This document shows, piece by piece, positions 18,095 through 26,556 of a stretch of DNA of 64,000 bases. Every line of letters begins with the position of its first letter. Positions within the stretch are counted from its first letter, which is position 1. The DNA is from Caballeronia sp. Lep1P3 (GTDB taxonomy: Bacteria; Pseudomonadota; Gammaproteobacteria; Burkholderiales; Burkholderiaceae): assembly GCF_022879595.1 (NCBI RefSeq), contig NZ_CP084269.1, forward strand, positions 62,001 to 126,000. The letters run 5' to 3'. The notes under the pieces were generated by a model. It saw only the letters and a list, made by a program, of their open reading frames with translations, did no database searches and was not told the origin of the DNA. A program made the position numbers and the translations under genes.

Positions 18095-18226
18095 TCAAAA
18101 TACGACACGCTTAACCGCGTTCGCGGAATCAGTGATGTCCCGCCCGAAACCGGCGACCGTATTACAAGCTGTCAAGCCGACAACCGCGGAGACAAGTGCG
18201 AACAAAAGTGCAAAACGCCCGACCAT
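18095..18226 (-). CDS. entericidin-like small lipoprotein
   Basis: 43 residues from ATG 18226 (a GGAAG precedes it). A membrane-leader (FALLFALVSAVVGL) ends in a lipobox LTAC, and the short mature part (NTVAGFGRDITDSANAVKR) matches the entericidin A/B pattern. Entericidins are tiny envelope lipoproteins linked to stress and cell lysis control. A longer in-frame start at 18292 is unlikely because it would mask the signal peptide. Confidence 0.75.
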   Translation of the reverse strand: MVGRFALLFALVSAVVGLTACNTVAGFGRDITDSANAVKRVVF

Positions 18227-18537
18227 TTCCCATCTTCCATGTGCAGTGAATGTCAAAAACGCGCGCCGACTACCCGTCGTTGAGTCCTTCATCTGTCGGT
18301 GCGCCGGTTAGATACGTTTATCGGCCGGCCGGACCAGTCACTTTAGTAAGTGTCCGCTCATGCACGCAGAAACGCCGAAGGCAGCGGGCGCTAGTCAAGC
18401 CAACCGCGGGCGGCGCTCTTCCAGAACAACAGCCAACGTTATTTGCGCTGTCCGATTAGGTTGTCTTGGAATCTAGGGCAGTCAGCAGTTCCGGCTCCTT
18501 ATACAATTGCCGCGGCGACAACATCCGGGAGTGGGAG

Positions 18538-19203
18538 ATGGCGCAGGAGTGGATGGCGGAATTAGTGAAGAGCGGTTGGCTGGACATTGCGAAGGTGGTT
18601 CTCCCGTCGAGCGCGATCAGTTCCTTGATGACGATAGGATGGAACAGCTGGAGGGACGCAAGGCTGCGCAGAACCGACAGGAAGGATACGGCGCTGTCGG
18701 TCGCTCTTTCCTTAGAGAGCTACGCTCGCACGTGCAGGAAAATGATGCACCGTGCAGAGTGGGCGTCCAATAGTGCGATGCAGACCCAGAGCTACGACTC
18801 CATTCGTAGTGTGGAGCTCCCCGTCTTTTCATTTCCCGAAAAGCTGGAGTGGAAGTGGCTGAGCACTAAGGTAACTTCGGGGCTCCGGGAATTCCCCGCC
18901 GTGATTCACTCGACCCGCAATTTTCTGGATTCAGTGTGGGAATATGGCGATCCGCTTGAGTTCTGTGAGGAGGTGGCCTTCGAAAGCGCGAAGGCCGCGA
19001 AGCGAGCGCTGGAGCTGGCGCGGATGACCCGTCGCAAGTATGGGGTGGTGGCTTGGCAGCCTGGCGGCATCGACTCGAACCTGCACAATGAACTATCCGA
19101 ACACATTTCACGGACAGAGGAAAGTCGCCGCAAACTACGCGAGCGCCGTGACCAATTCATGTCCGATCTGAAGGCGGAAAAAGCGTTGGTTGAGAACAAG
19201 TGA
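18538..19203 (+). CDS. hypothetical protein, helical
   Basis: 221 residues from ATG 18538, with GGGAG about six bases upstream; the longer frame from 18466 adds 24 residues without a ribosome site. The start (LVKSGWLDIAKVVLPSSAISSLMTIGWNSW) could be a membrane-associated helix, then a long helical, charged region rich in Arg/Glu that ends in a coiled coil. No family recognised. Region 18227-18537 upstream holds only its probable promoter. Confidence 0.6.
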   Translation: MAQEWMAELVKSGWLDIAKVVLPSSAISSLMTIGWNSWRDARLRRTDRKDTALSVALSLESYARTCRKMMHRAEWASNSAMQTQSYDSIRSVELPVFSFPEKLEWKWLSTKVTSGLREFPAVIHSTRNFLDSVWEYGDPLEFCEEVAFESAKAAKRALELARMTRRKYGVVAWQPGGIDSNLHNELSEHISRTEESRRKLRERRDQFMSDLKAEKALVENK

Positions 19204-19393
19204 GCAATTCAATGGACGTCCGCTCTTGGCGGACACCTAACGTTTTGATTGCGGCGAACCGCGAAGCCTCAGGGTAATGCCGCTCGGACGGCCCGTAGAT
19301 CATGGCAAGCGCCTTCGCCGCCGCACCTATATGGTCAACCAGAAGCTGGCCTAGCCCCTCGACGAGACGGGCATAAGCGTCGCGGTTGTCCAT
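19157..19393 (-). CDS. possible small hypothetical protein
   Basis: 78 residues; ATG 19393 has AGGAAA six bases upstream. The first 50 residues are helical (YARLVEGLGQLLVDHIGAAAKAL). Its 3' end overlaps the convergent gene at 18538-19203 by 47 bases, which weakens it. Function unknown. Confidence 0.4.
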   Translation of the reverse strand: MDNRDAYARLVEGLGQLLVDHIGAAAKALAMIYGPSERHYPEASRFAAIKTLGVRQERTSIELLTCSQPTLFPPSDRT

Positions 19394-19459
19394 GGCACTT
19401 TCCTGTTTAGGCGCGAAGCAACATCGTTGTCTTTCGCATCATCATGTTTTCCAGTGCGT

Positions 19460-19927
19460 TCAGCAAAACAGTCGCGGATCGAGTCCAAACGCCTCTTGAC
19501 GAATGACTTTCAGTTCGCGGTAGTCGCTGTGAAGAGGGTTGAGGATAAGGTTCCAGTCAGCCGGACACACTACAGAAGGCACTTTCATCGCGACCGACGT
19601 TCCTTGCATAAGCCAATGGCGGCCGACGTCGACGGTCGACGCAGGTATTGGCAACGCGGTCCAGTCTGCAGGCAGAACTGGTTCATAGCCCTCGTCAACC
19701 AGATGATCGGAGATTTCTAGCTCCACGAGAAACAGGTTTCCCGCCGGAGGAATGCCCGACGCATGCACTCGCACCTCAAGGACCGCCGTTGCCGCATTTA
19801 GACTCGTGTACAGGGCGGGCATTCCGACCGGATTCCAGCGTCCGGCAGCTATTGCAGCGCCATTGCCGCTCAGATCGTCAGCGCGATATTTTCCGGGCTT
19901 ATCCTTGGCCAAACGAAAAAGCCTCAT
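19460..19927 (-). CDS. RES-domain NAD-degrading toxin
   Basis: 155 residues, the full length of the RES family. RES toxins cleave or phosphorolyse NAD+ and arrest growth. Conserved features: GRWNPVGMPALYTSLNAATAVLEVRVHA near residues 29-56 (the Arg, Tyr and Ser/Glu of the active site lie here) and GLDPRLFC at the end. It overlaps the antitoxin by four bases (ATGA), so the two are translationally coupled. Confidence 0.92.
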   Translation of the reverse strand: MRLFRLAKDKPGKYRADDLSGNGAAIAAGRWNPVGMPALYTSLNAATAVLEVRVHASGIPPAGNLFLVELEISDHLVDEGYEPVLPADWTALPIPASTVDVGRHWLMQGTSVAMKVPSVVCPADWNLILNPLHSDYRELKVIRQEAFGLDPRLFC

Positions 19928-20379
19928 ACGCCGACGCCGAACTCAATCCGCTGGAGGATTCTCTGCACTTCATCGTACCCGGCCTGCGTGTCTAGCATCG
20001 AGACGGGACTTTCGCCGCCCAATTCCGCGTGGGGAGTCTGCATCCATTTTGCAGCAAGCTCGCCGCTTTCGAATACGTCAGCGGCGTGTGCGTGGATCAG
20101 GATGACTCTCGACACGCGATCAGACTCTCCGCTACTCAGGCGGTCGCCAGCGGCAAGCTTTCGCGTCACGGTGCTCGACGGAATACGCAGGCTTGCAAGC
20201 AACGATTGGATGCTGGTGTTCAAGACCTCGGAAGCGACAAGACCGATGATGTTCGGCTCCAGCCCCAGCCGGATCTCGCGGCTTTGCGCTATCGGGTCGA
20301 GTTGAATAAACGCGGCCAGTCGCGAAGCGCGTTCGCCGCTTGGCGTGCCCTTGTTGGGCGAGGATCGAGTTGCAGGCAT
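19924..20379 (-). CDS. Xre/MbcA/ParS-type antitoxin of the RES pair
   Basis: 151 residues from ATG 20379, with GGAG five to six bases upstream; a TTG at 20391 is less likely and lies inside the operator. The N-terminal half has an Xre-like HTH (SIQSLLASLRIPSSTVTRKLAAG), the C-terminal half the DUF2384 toxin-binding domain (AADVFESGELAAKWMQTPHAELGGESPVSML). It neutralises the RES toxin and should repress the shared promoter by binding the repeats at 20388-20434. Confidence 0.92.
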   Translation of the reverse strand: MPATRSSPNKGTPSGERASRLAAFIQLDPIAQSREIRLGLEPNIIGLVASEVLNTSIQSLLASLRIPSSTVTRKLAAGDRLSSGESDRVSRVILIHAHAADVFESGELAAKWMQTPHAELGGESPVSMLDTQAGYDEVQRILQRIEFGVGV

Positions 20380-20387
20380 CACAGTCT

Positions 20388-20440
20388 CCAAATGGGTATG
20401 GCCATATGCCCATTATGGCGAATTGCCCATTTGGTGTCAA
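20388..20440 (-). promoter_or_regulatory. promoter and operator of the RES/Xre operon
   Basis: On the minus strand TTGACA (20435-20440) and CATAAT (20412-20417) are 17 bases apart: a near-consensus sigma-70 promoter. It is wrapped in repeats: CCAAATGGG at 20388-20396 and its exact inverse CCCATTTGG at 20426-20434, plus TGCCCATT twice, 17 bases apart (20407-20414, 20424-20431). The antitoxin HTH is the likely ligand, giving autorepression. Confidence 0.8.
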
Positions 20441-20709
20441 GGCGACTATCAAATGAGCAAAACGACATGGCACCGGCGTTCGTCAGCTCTCGGCGAAAGG
20501 CGCGCGAAAAACCTCTGCTTTCGGCTGCGCAACAATCCGCTTTCTGTTCACCATGGTTCTGCTGTTCCGGGCAGGCGTGCGCAACTCGCATCGGGCCGCA
20601 ACGCGCTGGTTCCCGTGCACTATTCCGTTGCCTTGACAAGACGCTTCTCGGACAAGACTGGTTTGTAACGACCGGCTCGTCTATGGCGGGTCGGTGAATA
20701 GAAAAAACG

Positions 20710-21858
20710 ATGAAAACGCCTGCTCAGGCGTCCACGAACATAACGAGGTCTGGTTTGAAACAGTCGTCTGTATTGCCGTCCATCCGCCTTTCCGCTTTGA
20801 CGGCCTTGACCGTCGCCGTGCTCGCCGCATGCGGCGGCTCGGGTTCCTCCGATTCGAACAGCACAGGAAGCTCGACCGGCACCGGAGGCTCAAACAACAC
20901 AGGGAGCCAGAGTGGCACGCCAGCCGCGTCGCAGAAAGCGAGCTTCCTGCCACCGGCATCCACGGCGCAGAGCGTTGTTGCCACAGGCGACCCCATCGCC
21001 GACAGCGTCGCATACCTCAACGCCATACGGCATAACGTCGGCTACACGACCGCGCTGTTGGTCGATAAAGGGCTAACGACGTCGTCGCAAAACCATGCTG
21101 TTTATCTTGCGGACAACTCGATTTTGAGCCACAACGAAACGGATGGTCAGCCTGGATTCACCGGTGCATCCCCGGGAGTCCGCATCAACGCACAAGGCAG
21201 CTACACGACTTGGGGCGAGGTCACAAGTGCCGGTGATGCACGCGCATTCACCGACTCTCTGGTGGGCGTCAGGGGCCTGTTCGACGCGCCCTATCACCGA
21301 GTCATCATGCTCGACAACTTCGCCAGCATGGGGGTGGGCAGCGCCTCCAGCTCGACGTGGGGGGCGTTTAACATCGACTTCGGCAATCAGACCTCGGCCC
21401 TCAGCAGCACGCAAGTCATCGCTTATCCGTACCCGAACGAGACGGACGTTCCGACTGATTGGTATGTCAACGAGATCCCAAGCCCCTTCGCCTCCGCCCC
21501 GCAGTACGACCAGACGTACACCGGGTATCCGATCACCATTCAGGGGAGCATGTTTTCCAAGTTGAGTTCCGTGAGCTATACGGTCACGGACAGCGGCGGG
21601 AATGCCGTGCCGTGTCAGCTTCAAACTTCAGCCAACGATACCGCGCTGACGAACGCCGCGATGTGCGTTCCTTTCAAGCCGCTCAACTCAAGCGCCACGT
21701 ACACGGTGCATGTCGTCGGCGTTCTAACCGCGACGGGCGTGACCGGAACGCAGAACAGTCCGCTCGATCTCACATGGTCGTTCACCACCAAGGCTGCGAG
21801 CACAGCGAAGGCCCAGGGGCTGAACGGTGGCGGTGTTCGTCCGCCCGCCGTCCTGTAA
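20710..21858 (+). CDS. CAP-domain lipoprotein with C-terminal Ig-like domain
   Basis: 382 residues. A signal peptide with lipobox LAAC (Cys near residue 40) is followed by a Ser/Gly/Thr linker, a CAP/SCP-like domain (about 95-235: YLNAIRHNVGY, AVYLADNSILSHNETD, SMGVGSASSSTWGAFNIDFG) and a Big_5-like beta domain (TYTVHVVGVLTATGVTG). CAP proteins of bacteria are exported and of mostly unknown role; some bind sterols or lipids. It probably sits on the outer membrane. Adjacent to a DUF2726 gene. Confidence 0.85.
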   Translation: MKTPAQASTNITRSGLKQSSVLPSIRLSALTALTVAVLAACGGSGSSDSNSTGSSTGTGGSNNTGSQSGTPAASQKASFLPPASTAQSVVATGDPIADSVAYLNAIRHNVGYTTALLVDKGLTTSSQNHAVYLADNSILSHNETDGQPGFTGASPGVRINAQGSYTTWGEVTSAGDARAFTDSLVGVRGLFDAPYHRVIMLDNFASMGVGSASSSTWGAFNIDFGNQTSALSSTQVIAYPYPNETDVPTDWYVNEIPSPFASAPQYDQTYTGYPITIQGSMFSKLSSVSYTVTDSGGNAVPCQLQTSANDTALTNAAMCVPFKPLNSSATYTVHVVGVLTATGVTGTQNSPLDLTWSFTTKAASTAKAQGLNGGGVRPPAVL

Positions 21859-21950
21859 GAGCCGCCTTGGCAAATTCACGGCGTTCAGCGAGGCCCACAG
21901 CAACCGGCCTCCTGCTTGCCGTGCTCAACCTATAACCGCATCGAGGGCAC

Positions 21951-22451
21951 ATGCAAAGCCACATTGCGCCAGTTGTAGTCATCGCCCTATTGGTTGGCAT
22001 CGTCGCAGTCATTGCCAGCAAGGTGGCCGCGAAGCCGCGATACAAGGCCGTTCCTCTGCTGACCGCCAACGAGAAGGAGTTCTTCGAGCGGCTTCGCCGC
22101 GCGCTTCCCGAGGCGTTGATCTTTCCGCAAGTCGCAATGTCAGCGATCATCCAGCCGATCTCCAACGGAAAGCAGCGCACCATCGACTTCCGACGCATCT
22201 CGCAGAAGCGCCTGGACTACGCGGTCTACGACAGACAGCTTGCTCTCGTTGCTGTTGTCGAGCTCGACGATAAAACGCACGACGCCGCGCGTGACGCCGT
22301 GCGCGACGGATATCTCGCAAGCGCGGGCATCCGGACCATCCGTTTCCAGTCCAAGGCGAAGCCGGACGAAAACGGTATCCGGTCCGCGCTATTCCCCTCC
22401 GAGACGCGCGTCCACGCAAGCGAAGGTTCCTCTCTGTTTTCTCGGGTCTGA
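21951..22451 (+). CDS. DUF2726 nuclease-fold membrane-anchored protein
   Basis: 166 residues. One N-terminal membrane helix (VVVIALLVGIVAVIA), then the DUF2726 domain: PLLTANEKEFFERLRRALPE, FPQVAMSAIIQP, DYAVYDRQLALVAVVELDDKTHD. The Asp and Glu of the last motif resemble a PD-(D/E)xK core. The cellular role of DUF2726 is not established. The 93-base gap before the gene holds nothing notable. Confidence 0.8.
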   Translation: MQSHIAPVVVIALLVGIVAVIASKVAAKPRYKAVPLLTANEKEFFERLRRALPEALIFPQVAMSAIIQPISNGKQRTIDFRRISQKRLDYAVYDRQLALVAVVELDDKTHDAARDAVRDGYLASAGIRTIRFQSKAKPDENGIRSALFPSETRVHASEGSSLFSRV

Positions 22452-22546
22452 CGCGGCGGCAGGTTCCTTGACTTCGCGGTGGTGTCGATAGGCTGGGTTG
22501 TGACGCGAACGAATTCGCGTCGCTATCGTCACCTAAGCGAGGTCCC

Positions 22547-23488
22547 ATGGAACCCAACAAGAAAGAACCCGTCGACGCGATTAAGCTGGTCAAGTCGCTC
22601 ATCGACGTCATTCAAGCATCCTTTGCGACCGCGTGGAAAGCGGTCCTCCTCCTCGGCGGTGCTGTCTTGATCGCCTACTGCTATTTCGAAAGCATCGTGC
22701 CCGAGGGTTTGTCGCTCGGTGATGCCTTCTTCCTCGCCTCCGCCGCGTTCTCATTCACTTGCATTGCGCTGATTGGCATCGGCTTCGGTGCCTTCGCGGC
22801 GTTGTGGGTGCTCAAGCTTGTCGTCGTCGCAAACAACTTCCGCCTCAAGCGCCGCGGGGAGCCGCCGGCAGCTTCGCTACATCAGGTAGTCGATAACGGA
22901 GCAATGGTCTTCATGTCGTTGATCGCAACGCTCGCATTTGCCTCCGCGTTGGTCTTTTTGAAAGATCAATCGCCCGATGCGCGCATGCACGCGACGTTGC
23001 TGTTCTTCGCGGCTGCTGGCCTAATCGGCGGGATCCTCCTGCTCATCGTCCCCACCACGGCACAGCGACCCAGCATTCGCCTGACCGTGAGTTTTCTTGC
23101 GATGACGATCTTCGGTTTGCTCGTCGCTACCCGGCCCGCGTTGCTCAATCTGGCAATGGTCAACCTTGGCGTGCGCTCGGCGCCCGGTCAAGTCGTCGTC
23201 TTCTCCGACGCCGAACACACGCAGTTGGCTGCGATCGCGACGGCGAGCGCAGTGAAGGTGCAGTTCTGCAAGCTTCCGACCACTGATAAGTGGGGGACGC
23301 GCGATGCCCGCGCCGTGTGGCATGGCGTGGGCGGCAGTTCCTACGTTCGGCTCTTCGACGAAACGAACGGGTCACGAGACGTTCTTGTGCGGGCGAACCG
23401 CGCGGATGTTGAGGTGATCCGCGGCGAGCGGACCGGCTTCGACTGCCCTCCGAAGGTGGCCGCTGCTTCGGTCGGGAAGTCGTCATGA
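22547..23488 (+). CDS. multi-span membrane protein, unknown
   Basis: 313 residues. Predicted membrane segments near residues 32-48, 65-90 and 120-140, 155-170, 185-205, then a soluble C-terminal domain of about 105 residues with AVWHGVGGSSYVRLF and a single Cys pair. No family recognised. It is followed by a small gene whose ATG overlaps the stop (ATGA), so the two are coupled. Confidence 0.65.
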   Translation: MEPNKKEPVDAIKLVKSLIDVIQASFATAWKAVLLLGGAVLIAYCYFESIVPEGLSLGDAFFLASAAFSFTCIALIGIGFGAFAALWVLKLVVVANNFRLKRRGEPPAASLHQVVDNGAMVFMSLIATLAFASALVFLKDQSPDARMHATLLFFAAAGLIGGILLLIVPTTAQRPSIRLTVSFLAMTIFGLLVATRPALLNLAMVNLGVRSAPGQVVVFSDAEHTQLAAIATASAVKVQFCKLPTTDKWGTRDARAVWHGVGGSSYVRLFDETNGSRDVLVRANRADVEVIRGERTGFDCPPKVAAASVGKSS

Positions 23489-23667
23489 CTCGCATCTACG
23501 CGACGCTGAGAAAGCGCTACACCACCGAGGCATTGAAAGCCATGGGTTTCGTCAAGGACGGCGGGCTGATGGTGAAGCGAGGGGCGATGCGTCGCATCCG
23601 TGCGCAGGCATCAAGCCTCGACGGAGTGTGGTGGCGCGTGACGCCCTTGGAGCGCCGATGGCGTTAG
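23485..23667 (+). CDS. small basic protein coupled to the membrane protein
   Basis: 60 residues, ATG 23485 overlaps the upstream TGA by four bases. Strongly basic (RIYATLRKRYTTEALKAMG...RRIRAQA), so it may bind nucleic acid or membrane. No known family. The coupling is the main support. Confidence 0.5.
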   Translation: MTRIYATLRKRYTTEALKAMGFVKDGGLMVKRGAMRRIRAQASSLDGVWWRVTPLERRWR

Positions 23668-23985
23668 CGGTCGGCGAGACGGAAAAGAGCATCAAAAAGA
23701 CGCCTCTTTCCAGTCCTGCCATCGTTTCTCGGTCGGTAGCCTTGATATCGCCTTGGGAGGGTTGGCGCCGCGTCGCCAATGACCTCCCCGGCACGTAGCA
23801 CCCCTGCCCCTTGACTCCCGGCTCCAGACGGCGGGCGACACTTCCCTAAACGCGCGCAGGACCCGGCTCGCTGGAGCGAGCCGGTGTAGTACCGAATTCT
23901 GGGAGCCTTCGCACTCCGCCGCTGCCCTGGCTGACACACGACGCCAGACACGCTGATCGAGATAGCGAGGCACCGAAGTGGTTTT

Positions 23986-24014
23986 TATAAAGGTCCGTTT
24001 GGCATTGATGCCAA
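23986..24014 (+). promoter_or_regulatory. probable promoter region with 16-base palindrome before the CsgG-like gene
   Basis: TATAAA at 23986-23991 could be a minus-ten element, but no good minus-35 is seen. Just downstream, TTGGCATTGATGCCAA (23999-24014) is a perfect palindrome with a two-base centre, 35 bases before the ATG: a candidate operator. The rest of 23668-23985 holds nothing I can support. Confidence 0.4.
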
Positions 24015-24048
24015 TACAAAGGACCACACGACACAACAACGAGGAAAC

Positions 24049-24870
24049 ATGAAGCTCAAAATGATCGGCGTGGCCGCCCTGTCCGTTTTCGCGCTGTCCG
24101 CTTGCTCACAGATGCAGCCGGGCGCGCAATCCGCCAAGACGGCGGCGACCGGTTCCGCTGCCGGCGAAGCGTCGCAGAACGCCAACGCAGGCCTGCAGCA
24201 CTGCGCGGCGCCGCTCGGCACCGTGGCCATCGTCGAAGATACGGAAGCGCCGTGGTACGGCCTTCTCACCGGTCAGTACCAGCTCGGCTCGACGGTTCCC
24301 GTCCTGAAGTTGCTCGTTCAGCAAAGCAACCGCTTCGTGATCGTCGATCGCGGTCGCGCGCTCGGGACGGCGATGGGCGAACGCGCCCTGAACTCGTCGG
24401 GCGAACTGCGCAAGACCTCGAAGATGCACAAAGGCCAGATGGTCGCGGCCGACTACACGATCAGCCCAAGCGTGACGTTCAGCAACCGCGACGCGGGCGG
24501 CGGCGCAGCGGGCCTGCTGGCCTTCGTGCCCGTGGTTGGTGGCGCCCTCGCGGGAGTCGCGGGAACGATGAAAGCACAGGAAGCCTCGACCATGCTGACG
24601 CTCGTTGACAACCGGTCCAGCGTCCAGTTGGCGGCCGCCGAAGGTTCGGCGCGCAACGTCGACTACGGCATGCTCTCAGGCGTATTCGCTGGCGGCTTCG
24701 GCGGCGCAGGCGCTGCGGGCGGCGGCGCCTACGCACGCACGGCGCAGGGCAAGGTCGTGGTCGCGGCGTTCACCGACTCGCTCAACAACCTCGTCGGCGC
24801 AGTTCGCCAGTACCGCGCACAGAACGTCAAGGGCGGCCTCGGCAACGGCGGCGCTCTCGTCGTCAACTGA
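24049..24870 (+). CDS. CsgG-like lipoprotein
   Basis: 273 residues. Lipoprotein signal (MKLKMIGVAALSVFALSAC), then a CsgG-like domain: VAIVEDTEAPWYGLLTGQYQLGSTVPVLKLLVQQSNRFVIVDR. CsgG forms the curli secretion pore; many distant relatives are outer-membrane lipoproteins of unknown role. The Gly/Ala-rich stretches (GGGAAGLLAFVPVVGGALAGVAG) may be membrane inserted. ATG 24049 has GAGGAA six bases upstream. No other curli genes are nearby. Confidence 0.78.
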   Translation: MKLKMIGVAALSVFALSACSQMQPGAQSAKTAATGSAAGEASQNANAGLQHCAAPLGTVAIVEDTEAPWYGLLTGQYQLGSTVPVLKLLVQQSNRFVIVDRGRALGTAMGERALNSSGELRKTSKMHKGQMVAADYTISPSVTFSNRDAGGGAAGLLAFVPVVGGALAGVAGTMKAQEASTMLTLVDNRSSVQLAAAEGSARNVDYGMLSGVFAGGFGGAGAAGGGAYARTAQGKVVVAAFTDSLNNLVGAVRQYRAQNVKGGLGNGGALVVN

Positions 24871-24968
24871 TCGAGCTAGGGCGGGAGACTGACGCCATTC
24901 CGCCCAGTTAAGGATCCATTTAAGTGAGCCGTTATTACGGTCTCATCGAACCAACAAAGGAAGCTCAC

Positions 24969-25163
24969 ATGCGCCTCTTTCTCGCCATCATCATTCCGTG
25001 GCTCCAGTTCTTCACGATCGGCCGCCCGATCGCCGGGATCATCTGCCTGCTCTTGCAGCTCTCGATCATTGGCTGGCTCCCCGCAGCAATCTGGTCCGTC
25101 TTTGCGTTGGGCCAGTATAAGACGGATCGCAAGATCGAACGCGCACTCGCGAGCCGCGCCTGA
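24969..25163 (+). CDS. PMP3/YqaE-family membrane protein
   Basis: 64 residues from ATG 24969 (AAGGA just upstream). Two hydrophobic segments (LFLAIIIPWLQFFTIG and IAGIICLLLQLSIIGWLPAAIWSVFA) and a basic tail match the small PMP3 family, which stabilises membrane potential under ionic stress. The larger frame from 24924 lacks a ribosome site. Confidence 0.8.
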   Translation: MRLFLAIIIPWLQFFTIGRPIAGIICLLLQLSIIGWLPAAIWSVFALGQYKTDRKIERALASRA

Positions 25164-25242
25164 GATAAAGACTCATCGCCGCCGACGCTTGCCTCGCTCG
25201 GCGGATGCATGCCATCAAAGCACAAACCGAATTCAAACAACG

Positions 25243-25896
25243 ATGAAGCAAAAGTTGATTGCACCTGCCATCCTTGCGTGCCTCCTCGCGGCCTGCGGGT
25301 CGCCGAAAGAAGCCAGCAACTCCAACTTCGAAAAAGCGATCAACAAGCACTACGCGAAAGACTGCATAACGATTCATCCTTTCGCCGCGTCGGCTGACGG
25401 TCGTAGCTACCCGATCACCGTCGCGCTACAAGAAAAGGCGCCCTATCAGCAGCAAGCGCAGGTTGACCAAAGCAACGCGCTGACGACTAGCTCGTTTGAC
25501 GCCCTCGTTGATGCGGGCGTGCTGTCAGTCGCCACGGGCACGAAGCAACGAAAGGCGTGGTTGAGCGAAAAAGAATTCACCGTGCCAGCGAAAATCTACT
25601 CATTGACGGATGCGGGCAAGAAAGCTTTGGTTCAGCCTGACGGCGCCGACCTCTGCGTTGGTCACTACAAGGTGGACGACGTGACGCGATTCTCCGAGCC
25701 TAGCAATGCGCTTGGCCATACCATTTCGGAAGTCGCCTTCACGATGAGCGCCGTCGATGTTCCCGACTGGGCGAAGAACGACAAGGTCGCGAAGCAGTAC
25801 CGCCTTGACCAAGCACTTGCACCGCATATCAAGGGGAACCGGACGCTGGTGCTCGCAAGCGACGGCTGGATCGACTCGGCCGACTTCAGCAATTAA
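25243..25896 (+). CDS. lipoprotein of unknown function
   Basis: 217 residues from ATG 25243. The leader ends in lipobox LAAC (MKQKLIAPAILACLLAAC). The mature part is a globular domain with paired beta strands (CITIHPFAAS, KIYSLTDAGKKAL, FTMSAVDVPDWAK) and no known motif. Close to a PMP3 gene on the same strand but separated by 79 bases. Function unknown. Confidence 0.65.
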   Translation: MKQKLIAPAILACLLAACGSPKEASNSNFEKAINKHYAKDCITIHPFAASADGRSYPITVALQEKAPYQQQAQVDQSNALTTSSFDALVDAGVLSVATGTKQRKAWLSEKEFTVPAKIYSLTDAGKKALVQPDGADLCVGHYKVDDVTRFSEPSNALGHTISEVAFTMSAVDVPDWAKNDKVAKQYRLDQALAPHIKGNRTLVLASDGWIDSADFSN

Positions 25897-26054
25897 ACGC
25901 GTTACCGCGGCCGTCACCTGCAACGGCGGCGGGGCGTGGGCCCGCGAGGCGACGCTTTAGTCGCATCACTCGCTCCAGTCGCCGATCTAGTGTCCAGCTT
26001 TCGTTGCCTAGGCCACACTTCCCGGCCTACTGGTCGATAGATGCAGGCCGCGAA

Positions 26055-26327
26055 CTATTTGTCCGCGCCGAACAAAAGACCTGATTCGCGACGTTTAGTC
26101 CCACGCCGCTGTTCCATACGGTAGTCGTCGCGCCATCTATTGGCACCGCCTCCCCGATGGACGCCATGCTGTGGCCTATCAAAAGGTTGGCCCGCCGCTC
26201 GCGCCCATAGCCGCGCCCACCTACCCGCTTCGGCTTTCTGCATGGGGGTCGTTGCCACGATCAACCGATTGACCGCCTTGTCGAGGTGGCGCAGCGCATA
26301 CGCTTGGTGTGGGATGCGTCTAGGCAT
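26055..26327 (-). CDS. possible small hypothetical protein
   Basis: 90 residues; ATG 26327 with GGAG nine bases upstream. The first 55 residues look natural (ALRHLDKAVNRLIVATTPMQKAEAGRWARLWARAAG), the Arg-rich tail less so. No domain. Between it and the lipoprotein gene (25897-26054) I see nothing. Confidence 0.42.
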   Translation of the reverse strand: MPRRIPHQAYALRHLDKAVNRLIVATTPMQKAEAGRWARLWARAAGQPFDRPQHGVHRGGGANRWRDDYRMEQRRGTKRRESGLLFGADK

Positions 26328-26394
26328 GGCGTGTCGCTCCAGTTTGCCCCGTGCTAGCTAATCTTTCGCGTAATCAACTCACGCAGGAGCTTCG

Positions 26395-26526
26395 CTATTG
26401 TCGCGCCTGTCTTGCTTTCAGCATAAGTTCGTCGTCAGTGAAACTGGACTGAACCTTCGCGTCAGCAACACGGAATCCGTTTAAACCGGCTTGCTGCCGG
26501 ACATACGCGGCGCGATAGGTAGCCAT
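26395..26526 (-). CDS. 43-residue hypothetical protein
   Basis: ATG at 26526 follows GGAGTAAGGAA, a good ribosome site. Product begins MATYRAAYVRQQAGLNGFRV and ends in a helical, charged tail (DDELMLKARQARQ). Too short to assign. Its stop lies in a gap before the small gene at 26055-26327 on the same strand, so the pair may share a transcript. Confidence 0.42.
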   Translation of the reverse strand: MATYRAAYVRQQAGLNGFRVADAKVQSSFTDDELMLKARQARQ

Positions 26527-26556
26527 TTCCTTACTCCCGTTTCGACTCAGCATTGC

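Noticed and set aside
18250..18459. 69-residue plus-strand frame upstream of 18538
   Set aside because: Composition is unnatural, no ribosome site, and it crosses the entericidin leader region.
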